This document shows, piece after piece, positions 18,393 through 27,491 of a stretch of 64,000 bases of DNA. Each line of letters starts with the position of its first letter. The stretch's first letter is position 1. The stretch is from Dryocola sp032000125 (GTDB taxonomy: Bacteria > Pseudomonadota > Gammaproteobacteria > Enterobacterales > Enterobacteriaceae): assembly GCA_032000125.1 (NCBI GenBank), contig DAMALH010000023.1, positions 1 to 64,000 of the forward strand, written 5' to 3'. Position numbers and translations under genes: made by a program. The notes under the pieces are model-generated. The model was not told where the DNA came from and ran no database searches. It saw only the letters and a list, made by a program, of their open reading frames with translations.

Positions 18393-19400
18393 ATGAAAAA
18401 AAGTCTCTGCTTATTAATTGCAGCGGGCGGGTTATGGGCAAATATAAGTTTTGCTGATTCACCTGCTGAAGTACGTGTGGCATATAGCGGCGGTTCTCAG
18501 GTATTAATGCTGGCAAAAGCCGATGGCTCACTTGATAAAGCATTAAACAGTAAAGTGAAGTGGGTGCAATTTGCGTCGGGTGCCGATGCGCTCAATTATT
18601 TTGCCAGCGACGCGATCGATATTGCCAATTTTGGATCCAGCCCGGCGACGGCTGGGATTGTCCGCAAATTGCCGGTGGAAATTATTGGCGTATCCGGCGT
18701 GATTGCCAGCTATGAACGTCTGATTGGCAAAGACGGCATTGTGAAAATTAATGACATCGAAGGTAAGCGTGTCGCCTATCCACCCAACTCGACGGCGCAG
18801 TATGCCCTTGAAGCTGCTATCGACGTGAACAAACTGGACCGTAGCAAAATCACGTTACTGCCGCTGCGTCCTGCAGAAATGGTGGCGGCATGGAAGCGGG
18901 GTGACATTGATGCCGGCTATGTCTGGGCACCGTTTGCGCAGGAGCTGGAGGCGTCGGGTGGGCACCAGGTCTTTGCCACCAGGGACCTGCAGAAAGATGG
19001 CTATCTTATCTACAACAACTATGTGGTACGGAAAGCCTTTGCTGAGCAGTATCCGGAAGCGGTGACTGCGTTTCTTCGCGTGCATCAGCAGAAGGTGGAT
19101 GAGTTCAAGAAAGACCCGGAGCGTGCGGCAGGCATCGTTGCTAAAGAAGTTGGCGCGCCGGTTAGCACGGCAGCAAATACGCTGGGTGGGCTGGAGTATC
19201 CAACGCTTGCCCAGCAGGGTACCGCGGATTGGTTGGGTAATGGTACGCAGACCACCGACAGCGGTATCGGCAAGGCCTTAACCAAAACCTCCAGCTTCCT
19301 CGCCGGTATTGGTGAAATCCGCAAACGCGATATTCCTGCAAACTGGGATAACGCTATTGATTCCCGCTATATCCGTGATGCGGCGGTGGCGGCGCAATGA
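18393..19400 (+). CDS. TauA-like ABC transporter substrate-binding protein
   Basis: Periplasmic binding protein of the nitrate/sulfonate/taurine (TauA/SsuA) class. A Sec signal peptide (residues about 1-21, cleavage after ISFA) precedes a two-lobe domain with ANFGSSPATAGIV, VAYPPNSTAQYAL and DAGYVWAPF, all typical of TauA-type proteins. 335 aa. The 4-bp ATGA overlap with the permease gene shows one operon. The ligand is inferred to be a sulfonated amino acid because of the lyase and racemase genes upstream. Confidence 0.88.
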   Translation: MKKSLCLLIAAGGLWANISFADSPAEVRVAYSGGSQVLMLAKADGSLDKALNSKVKWVQFASGADALNYFASDAIDIANFGSSPATAGIVRKLPVEIIGVSGVIASYERLIGKDGIVKINDIEGKRVAYPPNSTAQYALEAAIDVNKLDRSKITLLPLRPAEMVAAWKRGDIDAGYVWAPFAQELEASGGHQVFATRDLQKDGYLIYNNYVVRKAFAEQYPEAVTAFLRVHQQKVDEFKKDPERAAGIVAKEVGAPVSTAANTLGGLEYPTLAQQGTADWLGNGTQTTDSGIGKALTKTSSFLAGIGEIRKRDIPANWDNAIDSRYIRDAAVAAQ

Positions 19401-20167
19401 GATTGAGTCAGCATATCGCCATCAGCGTAGTGTCGGTGGCGGTTTTCTTTATCGTCTGGCAGGTGGCGGCAACGCAGCAGTGGGTCGATCCGCTGCTGTT
19501 ACCGTCGCTAACGGACATTGGTTTGACGACCGAAGAGCTTCTTGCCGATGGCTATCGCCAGGTACCGCTCTGGGAACACATTGCGGTAAGCCTCGCTCGC
19601 GCGCTGAGCGCATTTGCCGTGGCGATTATCATTGGTATTCCGCTGGGGTTACTGATGGGGCTGTCTGACGGCCTGGCGGCGGTGCTTAATCCTTTCGTTC
19701 AGTTTCTGCGTCCTTTACCAAAAATTGCGCTGATCCCGCTGGCCGTCGTGTGGCTTGGGATTGGCGAGGCGTCCAAATTCTTCCTGATCTTCATTGCCAC
19801 GTTTTTAAGCGTGGTGGTGGGGGCATCGGCGGCCGTTGAGCGCATCGGTCGTTCGCGCATTCGCGTGGCGCAGACGCTGGGGGCATCACGCAGGCAAATC
19901 TTCATGCGCGTGGTCATGCCGGACGCGCTGCCGGACCTTTTCACCACCGTCAGGCTCTCCATTGGCATAGGCTGGACGTCGTTGATTGCCGCAGAGATGG
20001 TCGCCGCCAGTTCCGGCCTCGGCTGGATGGTCATCAATGCCAGCTCTTATCTGCGCACCGATATCGTGATGCTCGGCATTTTGCTGCTGGGCGGCATTGG
20101 TTATCTCCTGGACTTATTACTGCTGGGGCTACAGCGCCTGACGGTGCCCTGGGCGGGGAAAGAATAA
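19397..20167 (+). CDS. TauC-like ABC transporter permease
   Basis: Inner-membrane permease of the TauC/SsuC family: about six hydrophobic helices with an N-terminal helix at residues 7-25, and the EAA-loop segment AQTLGASRRQIFMRVVMPDALP that contacts the ATPase. 256 aa. Overlaps its neighbours by 4 bp and 1 bp. Confidence 0.9.
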   Translation: MRLSQHIAISVVSVAVFFIVWQVAATQQWVDPLLLPSLTDIGLTTEELLADGYRQVPLWEHIAVSLARALSAFAVAIIIGIPLGLLMGLSDGLAAVLNPFVQFLRPLPKIALIPLAVVWLGIGEASKFFLIFIATFLSVVVGASAAVERIGRSRIRVAQTLGASRRQIFMRVVMPDALPDLFTTVRLSIGIGWTSLIAAEMVAASSGLGWMVINASSYLRTDIVMLGILLLGGIGYLLDLLLLGLQRLTVPWAGKE

Positions 20168-20943
20168 TGAGTGCTATCACCCTTGAAAATGTGTCGCTCT
20201 CTTTCGCGGCGAAACCCCAGCCGTTTACGGTGCTGGAAGATATCAACCTGAGCCTGAACAGCGGCGAGTTTGTGGTCCTGCTTGGGCCGTCTGGCTGTGG
20301 CAAATCCACCATCCTGAACCTTGTCGCCGGGTTTAATAAGCCGGATCGGGGGCGGGTGACCGCAGGTGGAAAAGATATACGCCAGCCAGGGCCCGATCGC
20401 GGAATGATATTCCAGCAACCCAACCTGTTCCCGTGGCTCTCGGTGCTGGAAAACGTCACCTTTGGCCCGCGATTGGGCAAACACCGCAAGGACGAAACCA
20501 ATGCCCTGGCGCAGACGTGGCTAGAGCGTGTGGGTCTGAAAGGCTTTGAACATCACGCACCCTGGCAGCTTTCTGGCGGTATGAAGCAGCGCGTGGCGCT
20601 GGCACGCGCCTGGCTCCCCGGCCCGGAAGTGCTGCTGCTGGATGAGCCGTTCGGCGCGCTGGATGCGCAAACCCGACTGATGATGCAGGAGCTGCTGCGT
20701 GAAGCCTGGCTGTCCACCGGCACCACGCTACTCTTTGTCACGCACGATGTGGAAGAGGCGCTCTTTCTGGCCGACCGCATTCTGATCATGTCGGCAAAAC
20801 CGGGAAAAATCGTTGATGAGATCGTTCTGCCCTTTGGGCGGGAGCGAGATATCGAAACGCTTGCGCAGCACCCTTCCTATAGCGAGATCAAGCATCACGT
20901 CCTGCATCGGGTACGCCAGGAGGCGAAGCGGCATTTACGTTAA
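20167..20943 (+). CDS. TauB-like ABC transporter ATPase
   Basis: ATPase subunit driving the importer. Walker A GPSGCGKST at residues 40-48, Q-loop FQQPNLFPW, signature LSGGMKQR, Walker B LLLLDEPFGALD and switch His in FVTHDVEEAL. 258 aa. Closes the five-gene cluster; a decayed peptide-transporter ATPase gene follows directly. Confidence 0.92.
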   Translation: MSAITLENVSLSFAAKPQPFTVLEDINLSLNSGEFVVLLGPSGCGKSTILNLVAGFNKPDRGRVTAGGKDIRQPGPDRGMIFQQPNLFPWLSVLENVTFGPRLGKHRKDETNALAQTWLERVGLKGFEHHAPWQLSGGMKQRVALARAWLPGPEVLLLDEPFGALDAQTRLMMQELLREAWLSTGTTLLFVTHDVEEALFLADRILIMSAKPGKIVDEIVLPFGRERDIETLAQHPSYSEIKHHVLHRVRQEAKRHLR

Positions 20944-21701
20944 CCACGGTTCCCGGCGTCGCTTTCCGGGCGAATACTCAAACTCTCGGCATCATCGGTG
21001 AATCAGGCAGCGGTAAGAGCGTGACTGCACAGGCGTTAATGTGAGTGCTCTCACCCCGCACCAGCCGGGTCATGGGTAGGTGATTCTGGGGGAGAGCGCT
21101 GCACTTGCTGTCGGCGAAAGCACGTCGTCAGCGGAGCGGACGAGAGATGGCGATGGTTTTTCAGGATCCGCTCGCAAGCCTTAATCCGGTGATGACCGCC
21201 GGTGTTCAAATTGATGAAAGCCTGCGGCTGCATAATTCTCTGGAACACTCCCGGTGCCAGCAGAAAATGATTAACCTGTTGATCAAGGTAAGTATTGCCG
21301 ATCCTGCCCGCTGCGCCAATGCCTGACCGCATGAGTTTTCTGGCGGCCAGCGTCAACGGATCGGTATTGCACGGGCGCTGATCCTGAAGCCGAAACCGAT
21401 CGTCTGCGATGAGCCGGTTTCAGCGCTTGATGTCTCCATTCAGTCGCAGATCCTGAATCTGCTTATGCGGTTACAGAAGGAGTATGGGCTGGCATATCTG
21501 TTTATTTCCCACGATCTTAACGTTGTCAGGCACATAGCGGACAGGGTGGGGGTTATGTACCGGGGAGCGCTGGTTGAACAGGGCGAGACGGCTCAACTCT
21601 TCAGCGCGCCACGGCATGCGTATACGCGCTATCTGATGAATGCCATTTTGCCTGCCCACCCCGTAAAGGAGGAGCAAACGCGCGGGGTTGCCAACGGTTA
21701 A
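20944..21701 (+). pseudogene. Decayed DppD/OppD-type peptide ABC ATPase
   Basis: Remnant of an oligopeptide/dipeptide-type ATPase gene. Recognisable pieces in order: Walker A GESGSGKS near 20995-21020, broken by TGA at about 21042; a middle part with MVFQDPLASLNPVMT (from about 21150); a second TGA near 21325 where family members have Tyr in NAYPHE; then an open frame with FSGGQRQRIGIARAL, CDEPVSALDVSIQSQ, FISHDLNVVRHIADRVGVMYRG and a C-terminal oligopeptide-type tail ending at 21701. No start codon, and no partner permease or binding-protein gene remains. Confidence 0.85.
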
Positions 21702-21807
21702 ATCTGTCAGGGTCGATTTGAACGCCGGGTCGGTTATAATAGGCGCAAGTGATTTATCTCACGGCCCAATTTAACCCGGCGCACACCGCCTTAAACGAGT
21801 AAGTTCA

Positions 21808-22539
21808 ATGAGTGAAATGATTTATGGCATCCACGCCGTCCAGGCCCTTCTTGATAATGCGCCACAGCGTTTTCAGGAAGTCTTTATCCTTAAAGGCCGG
21901 GAGGACAAACGTCTGATGCCTTTAATCCACGCTCTGGAAGCTCAGGGTGTGCCCGTGCAAATGGCAAACCGCCAGTGGCTGGATGAGAAAAGTGAAGGTG
22001 CCGTGCACCAGGGCATTATTGCGCGCGTGAAGCCGGGGCGTCAGTACCAGGAAAACGATCTGCCGGAGCTTATTGCCAGCCTCGAACAACCCTTCCTGCT
22101 GATCCTTGATGGCGTTACCGATCCGCACAACCTGGGCGCCTGCCTGCGTAGCGCCGATGCGGCCGGCGTGCACGCCGTTATCGTGCCTAAAGATCGCTCA
22201 GCCATGCTGAACGCAACGGCCAAAAAAGTGGCCTGTGGCGCCGCCGAGCATGTTCCGCTTATCCGTGTAACAAACCTCGCACGCACCATGCGCATGCTAC
22301 AGGAAGAGAACATCTGGATTGTCGGTACGGCAGGTGAAGCAGACCATACGCTGTTCCAGAGCAAAATGACCGGCCCAATGGCGCTGGTGATGGGCGCGGA
22401 AGGTGAAGGCATGCGCCGTCTGACCCGCGAGCACTGCGATGAGCTGATCGGCATTCCTATGGCGGGCACCGTATCGTCATTAAACGTCTCCGTCGCAACC
22501 GGTATTTGCCTGTTTGAAGCGGTGCGTCAACGCGGCTAA
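21808..22539 (+). CDS. rlmB: 23S rRNA 2'-O-methyltransferase RlmB
   Basis: SpoU/TrmH-family enzyme that methylates G2251 in the ribosomal P loop. N-terminal L30-like substrate-binding domain, then the trefoil-knot domain with LDGVTDPHNLGACLRSADAAG, VMGAEGEGMRRL and IPMAGTVSSLNVSVATGI. 243 aa as in E. coli. A TATAAT hexamer at about 21735 may be its own promoter, needed because it no longer follows rnr. Confidence 0.96.
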   Translation: MSEMIYGIHAVQALLDNAPQRFQEVFILKGREDKRLMPLIHALEAQGVPVQMANRQWLDEKSEGAVHQGIIARVKPGRQYQENDLPELIASLEQPFLLILDGVTDPHNLGACLRSADAAGVHAVIVPKDRSAMLNATAKKVACGAAEHVPLIRVTNLARTMRMLQEENIWIVGTAGEADHTLFQSKMTGPMALVMGAEGEGMRRLTREHCDELIGIPMAGTVSSLNVSVATGICLFEAVRQRG

Positions 22540-22546
22540 ACGGCAA

Positions 22547-22614
22547 AGGGGGTGATTCACCCCCGCTTCGGGTTGCTGACAAAGAAGGAAAAAGCGTGGT
22601 TTTTCCTTCTTTGT
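22547..22614 (+). terminator. Tandem hairpins ending rlmB
   Basis: GGGGGTG-A-TTCACCCCC at 22547-22563 is followed by a perfect 15-bp stem ACAAAGAAGGAAAAA / TTTTTCCTTCTTTGT at 22579-22614 with loop GCGTGG. The long symmetrical stem can end transcription from either side. Confidence 0.75.
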
Positions 22615-22786
22615 AGTTATCTGCCGAAAATCAATGAATTGATTTTCCAGTTCGTTTTTGGGCGACCTCTTCCAGAACTTCCCAAGCCAGGGAGTTCCTC
22701 ATCAGTTTGAGTTTGTGATCCCCCTCCAGGCATAAGCGTCGTCACCGTCCATACTTAATGGCAGTGCCATAACTGGAGGGAACAGT

Positions 22787-24421
22787 ATGCGCTGGCAAAC
22801 CCACACCGTTTTTAATCAACCCATCCCCCTCAATAACAGTAACCTTTTCCTTTCCGATCTCTCGCTGTGCGAGGCCGTTAACCGCGAAGGCGCCGGCTGG
22901 GATGCTGAACTTTTAGCCAGCATCGGGCAGCAGCTCGGCTCAGCAGAATCGCTGGAGCTGGGACGCCTGGCGAATGCCAATCCGCCTGAACTGCTGCGTT
23001 ACGATCCCAACGGTGAACGCCTTGATGACGTGCGCTTTCATCCCGCCTGGCATTTGCTGATGCAGGGCCTGTGCGCCAATCGTGTGCATAACCTGCCGTG
23101 GCAGGAGGACGCCCGCCAGGGCTCGTTCGTGGCGCGAGCCGCGCGTTTTGTCCAGCATGCGCAGGTTGAAGCCGGCACGCTGTGCCCGGTTACGATGACC
23201 TTTGGCGCGGTCCCTCTGCTGCAAAAATCTTTACCAAAAGCATTTCAGTCCTGGTTAAAACCGCTGCTTAGCGATCGTTACGACGCGCATCTTCTGCCCG
23301 GCAGCCAGAAGCGTGGTTTACTCATCGGCATGGGCATGACCGAAAAACAGGGTGGTTCAGACGTGCTCAGCAATACCACGCGTGCAGAGGCGATAGATAA
23401 TCGCGGGCCGGGTGAAATGTATCGCCTGGTGGGCCACAAATGGTTCTTCTCCGTGCCGCAAAGCGACGCGCATCTGGTGCTGGCGCAGGCGAAAGGAGGG
23501 CTGTCCTGCTTCTTCCTGCCACGATTTTTGCCCGACGGGCAGCGTAATCAGGTCCGGCTTGAGCGCCTTAAAGACAAGCTAGGCAACCGCTCTAATGCCA
23601 GCAGCGAAGTGGAGTTTTGTGACGCCATTGGCTGGCTAATCGGCGAAGAAGGCGAGGGCGTGCGATCCATTCTTAAAATGGGCGGCTTTACCCGTTTTGA
23701 CTGCGCGCTCGGCAGCCACGGTCTTATGCGCCGTGCGTTGTCTGTCGCGCTCTATCATGCTCATCAGCGCCAGGCATTTGGTAAGAATCTTATCGAGCAG
23801 CCCATTATGCGGCAGGTGTTGGGCCGTATGGCGCTGCAGCTGGAAGGACAAACGGCGTTTCTGTTCCGCCTGGCGCGGGCCTGGGAATCAACGGCAAATC
23901 CGCTTGAGCTGGCCTATAGCCGCTTGTTTACGCCCGCTGCAAAATTCAGCGTCTGCAAGGCGGGCATGCCGTTCGTGGCGGAAGCGATGGAAGTGCTGGG
24001 CGGCGCAGGTTACTGCGAAGAGAGCGAGCTGCCGCGGCTCTATCGTGAAATGCCCGTTAACAGCATCTGGGAAGGCTCCGGCAATATTATGAGCCTCGAT
24101 GTGCTGCGGGTGATAGCCCGCCAGCCTGGCGTGCTGGAAATGCTGCATGCGGAATTTGATGAAGTGAAAGGGCAGAATCGCCATTTCGACCGAAGCTGGC
24201 GGCAGCTACAGCAGCGTATTCGCAGGCCGCAGGAGGAATGGGGGAGGAATATCACCCGGCAGCTCGCTAATCTCGCGACCGGGGCGCAGCTGTTAACGCA
24301 TTCCTCCCCGCCGCTGGCCGAAGCCTGGTGCCGCATGTCGCTGGACGAGCGAGGCGAGTCGGTGCTGCCTGAGCCGGTGCTGGTCAATGCCCTGCTGCGC
24401 GCCACGGGGCGCGCAGCGTAA
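22787..24421 (+). CDS. aidB: AidB, acyl-CoA-dehydrogenase-like DNA-protection protein
   Basis: Flavoprotein of the adaptive response to alkylation, a tetramer with an acyl-CoA dehydrogenase fold and a DNA-binding C-terminus. The flavin-site segment MTEKQGGSDV and the C-terminal EVLGGAGYCEESELPRLYREMPVNSIWEGSGNI are conserved. 544 aa, close to E. coli AidB. Preceded by a strong GGAGGG ribosome site. Ada-dependent control is known in E. coli; I did not find a convincing Ada box here. Confidence 0.94.
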   Translation: MRWQTHTVFNQPIPLNNSNLFLSDLSLCEAVNREGAGWDAELLASIGQQLGSAESLELGRLANANPPELLRYDPNGERLDDVRFHPAWHLLMQGLCANRVHNLPWQEDARQGSFVARAARFVQHAQVEAGTLCPVTMTFGAVPLLQKSLPKAFQSWLKPLLSDRYDAHLLPGSQKRGLLIGMGMTEKQGGSDVLSNTTRAEAIDNRGPGEMYRLVGHKWFFSVPQSDAHLVLAQAKGGLSCFFLPRFLPDGQRNQVRLERLKDKLGNRSNASSEVEFCDAIGWLIGEEGEGVRSILKMGGFTRFDCALGSHGLMRRALSVALYHAHQRQAFGKNLIEQPIMRQVLGRMALQLEGQTAFLFRLARAWESTANPLELAYSRLFTPAAKFSVCKAGMPFVAEAMEVLGGAGYCEESELPRLYREMPVNSIWEGSGNIMSLDVLRVIARQPGVLEMLHAEFDEVKGQNRHFDRSWRQLQQRIRRPQEEWGRNITRQLANLATGAQLLTHSSPPLAEAWCRMSLDERGESVLPEPVLVNALLRATGRAA

Positions 24422-24428
24422 TCGCAGC

Positions 24429-26360
24429 TCAGGAGTTAAGCCTGAAAATACTGACCAGCTCGTTCAGATGATGGCCTTTGCTACGCAGTTCGTGCGCTGT
24501 CCTGTCGGTACGCGAAACGCGCTCGGCGTTAATATGCGTGGCTTCACCAATTTGTACCATGGCGATATTAACCTGCCCAATGCCCGCCGATTGCTCGTGC
24601 GAGGCGCTGTTAATTTCGGTAATCAGCAGGTTAATCTGGTCAATGTGGGTGATGATGGCTTCCATCGCCAGCCGGGTTTGCTCAGAAAGCTGGTGGCCTT
24701 CGGTAACTTTATCCAGCGTATCGACAATCAGCCCGTCGATTTCTTTAACCGCGTTGGCGCTGCGGGCTGCCAGCGCGCGCACTTCCTGTGCGACAACCGC
24801 AAAACCTTTGCCGTGTTCGCCCGCGCGCGCCGCTTCAACGGCCGCGTTCAGCGCCAGAATATTGGTCTGGAAGGCAATGGACTCGATAACGTGCGTAATA
24901 TCTGCGATGCGCTGCGACGCCGATTTGATAGCGTTCATGGTCGCCACGGCTTGGGTGACGGTGCCGCCGCCTTGATGCACCGCGTCCGCGGTGCTGCTGA
25001 CTAGCTGTTTTGCCTGGGAAATATTTCCGGCATTTTGTAAAACGGTGGCGGCGATCTGCTCCATGCTGGCGGAGGTTTCTTCCACGCTGCTCGCCTGCTT
25101 GTTGATTTGTTCGCTGATTTCCTCGCTGTCAGCCGCAAGCGCGTCGGTTCCCTCGCTGATGTCGCCGGCAGCCAGGCGCACCTGCATAACAATCTTCTCG
25201 ATTCCCTTACCGATACCGTTAATCGCCTGCATCAGTTGCCCGACTTCATCGTGGCGATTGGTGTGGAGCGTGACCTGTAAATTACCGGCTGCGTAATGTT
25301 CCGCAACGGTAATCACCTCGTGCAGCGGACGGCTCAGCCAGCGGCGAATAATCATCACGAAGAAGATCGCAAAGGCGAGGGCAAGTGCGGTACCCAGCGC
25401 CAGAAACTGATTGCGCATGGTGGTCACGGCGCTTAATAGCGTGGGTTTATCCACTTCACCTACAATCGTCCAGTTCCAGCCCGGCAGGCGGCTGAACGCC
25501 ATAATGGCGGTGCTGCCGTCGGCCGTTGTGCGTTCAAGCGTACCTTTTCCGCCCGTCAGCAACTGTTTTTGCGTAGCGTCATCCCACGCCGGACGTTTAC
25601 CTTCTTCGCTGCCGTGGAAGAGGTAATTACCGTAGTTCTTACCAGCAGAACCATCCAGCACATAGAGATGGCCGCTGCTGCCCAGGCGACGGTTTAAGAT
25701 TTTTTCGCGTATGACCTGCCAGGAGGCGGTGATATCAACCCCGACAAACAGGACGGCAATGACATTACCGGCGCTGTCCTTCACGGGCTGATACTGCGTG
25801 ATGTAACGTTTGCCGAATAGCAGCGCGAGACCGCGATAAATTTCTCCCTGGCTGACTTTCTGCCAGGCGGGGCTTGCTCTGTCGAGCACCGTGCCAATGG
25901 CGCGGCTGCCGTCTTCTTTGCGCAGTGAAGTGGCAACGCGCACAAAATCTTCTCCGCTGCGTACAAACAGCGTGGATATCGCCGACGTTCGGCTCAGGAA
26001 ATCGTCTGGAATAGTATTGTTTTCATGCAGCGGCTCCTCGCCGCCTTTTAACAACGGTACGTTCAGGCCGTTGATAGTCTGAGGCTGGGATTCATCGCGC
26101 GAAAGGGGCTGCGGCAGAAAACTGTCGAACAGGCGCGTGTAGCTTTCAACCTCAGCGCTCAGGCTACTGTCAAACATCTGCGCCATATCGCTAACGCCGC
26201 TGACCTGATTATGCAGATCTTCAAGCGCGAGGGATTCAAGCTGTTGGCTGGCGCGCTGGCTAAGTGCAAAAGTAAAAAGGAGAAAAAGCGCAGCAACGCT
26301 AAAGCCGGTCAATAACGAAAGCTTTGCGCCAAGGCCGGGCTGCCTTAAAGTTTTTATCAT
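24429..26360 (-). CDS. Methyl-accepting chemotaxis protein
   Basis: Transmembrane chemoreceptor. N-terminal helix (about residues 13-33), a periplasmic Cache-type sensor (about 34-305) with a VLFVGVDITASW segment, a second helix near 310-330, a HAMP region, then the cytoplasmic signalling domain with hairpin tip around AFQTNILALNAAVEAARAG and GFAVVAQEVRALA. It ends LVSIFRLNS and lacks a C-terminal NWETF-type CheR tether. Start MIKTLRQPG at 26360 was chosen over an upstream TTG. It is convergent with aidB, 7 bp apart. E. coli has no receptor here. Ligand unknown. Confidence 0.92.
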   Translation of the reverse strand: MIKTLRQPGLGAKLSLLTGFSVAALFLLFTFALSQRASQQLESLALEDLHNQVSGVSDMAQMFDSSLSAEVESYTRLFDSFLPQPLSRDESQPQTINGLNVPLLKGGEEPLHENNTIPDDFLSRTSAISTLFVRSGEDFVRVATSLRKEDGSRAIGTVLDRASPAWQKVSQGEIYRGLALLFGKRYITQYQPVKDSAGNVIAVLFVGVDITASWQVIREKILNRRLGSSGHLYVLDGSAGKNYGNYLFHGSEEGKRPAWDDATQKQLLTGGKGTLERTTADGSTAIMAFSRLPGWNWTIVGEVDKPTLLSAVTTMRNQFLALGTALALAFAIFFVMIIRRWLSRPLHEVITVAEHYAAGNLQVTLHTNRHDEVGQLMQAINGIGKGIEKIVMQVRLAAGDISEGTDALAADSEEISEQINKQASSVEETSASMEQIAATVLQNAGNISQAKQLVSSTADAVHQGGGTVTQAVATMNAIKSASQRIADITHVIESIAFQTNILALNAAVEAARAGEHGKGFAVVAQEVRALAARSANAVKEIDGLIVDTLDKVTEGHQLSEQTRLAMEAIITHIDQINLLITEINSASHEQSAGIGQVNIAMVQIGEATHINAERVSRTDRTAHELRSKGHHLNELVSIFRLNS

Positions 26361-26539
26361 AGAAAACGCCTGATGAAGGGATTTATGGTGCACCTTCAAC
26401 GGCAGGCGGGCGCTAACATTTAAGCATCAAATGTAACCAAATATGAATAAGCGGCGTGATGTGGATCATGGAAAGCGCGTTTTATAAGCGATAAAGCCGC
26501 ACCCGGCGCGGCTTTATCGCCGGCCGGGCGGAGGAAAAA

Positions 26540-26815
26540 TCAGGCGTAAAGAATGGCCTGAGCACGCCAGCTGTCTGCCTGGTGATTTTCCTGCATCTGA
26601 ATAATGCGGTAATAAGACGCGCCCTGTTCATCTGCTTTAAGAGCAATCATTTTCTCCACGTCCTGTACGCTACCGGCAATGCCGTTGACGGAAATCAAGC
26701 CAATTTCATTCAACCCGGTAACGCGGTCCGCAGCGACATCTTCCGCCGACTGAGCCGCAGTAGTAATCAGCCCCACAGACAGCAGTAATGAGGTTAAGGC
26801 AAGAGATCGTTTCAT
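26540..26815 (-). CDS. yjfN: YhcN/DUF1471-family periplasmic protein YjfN
   Basis: 91-aa secreted protein: signal peptide to about residue 23 (AQSA), then a DUF1471 fold with the domain hallmark GASYYRIIQ and C-terminal WRAQAILYA. In E. coli YjfN activates the DegP protease; synteny with aidB and bsmA supports the assignment. Confidence 0.85.
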   Translation of the reverse strand: MKRSLALTSLLLSVGLITTAAQSAEDVAADRVTGLNEIGLISVNGIAGSVQDVEKMIALKADEQGASYYRIIQMQENHQADSWRAQAILYA

Positions 26816-26969
26816 TGTCAGCTCCTTAAACAGATCCTGGTTAATAACAGGGCATTCCTTCGCTTAACTGAACCCCATCCCTGTCTCTGGGGTAAGGTCC
26901 ATTGTGTATAAAAAACAATAAAACGCCGAAAAGCTGTGTAAATATCAATAAATAAGCAGCATCAGGATC

Positions 26970-27299
26970 TCATTTTCGATACAAAATTGCCTGTGCGTAC
27001 CATTGTCCCGCCACAACGGTTTCGGCATTCAGGACGATGAGATAATAATCAGCCTTTGCTGCTACAGCTTTTGCTTTAATCGCGGCTTCCGTATCCCCAG
27101 GAGCACCACGTTCCATTGCGGAAACCGTGCCGATTTTTGTCAGCCCCTGCGTTTGCGAGCGCTGAATTTCCTGCGGATGCTCCGCAACCGGCGGCGCAGA
27201 TTGCGGCGTTCCCTGTAGCACGCTACAGGCGCTGAGCGTCGTTGCCAGTAATACGGCCGGTAATAATCGCATGGAGTTTTCTCGTTTCTTAATAGTCAT
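26970..27299 (-). CDS. bsmA: Biofilm/peroxide-stress lipoprotein BsmA
   Basis: DUF1471-family outer-membrane lipoprotein. A lipobox (LSAC) follows a short signal, and the C-terminal domain contains KADYYLIVLNAE and WYAQAILYRK. The start MTIKKREN at 27299 gives 109 aa, equal to E. coli BsmA; a shorter start at 27272 is possible. Divergent from yjfP. Confidence 0.85.
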   Translation of the reverse strand: MTIKKRENSMRLLPAVLLATTLSACSVLQGTPQSAPPVAEHPQEIQRSQTQGLTKIGTVSAMERGAPGDTEAAIKAKAVAAKADYYLIVLNAETVVAGQWYAQAILYRK

Positions 27300-27491
27300 A
27301 GTGTAGTTCCGGGTCAATTCTGTGAAGGGGTAATGTGCCCGTTCTGTTACCTTCACCGCGCTTTTGAATCACTTTCAAATGAAAATCGCAGGCTGGATCT
27401 CACCGTTGCAATCATCCTTTCGCGTGATTTTCTTGCTACCGGTCATACCTTGCCTTACAACAAGCATTCATAGCGAATCGGGGAAAAAGTG

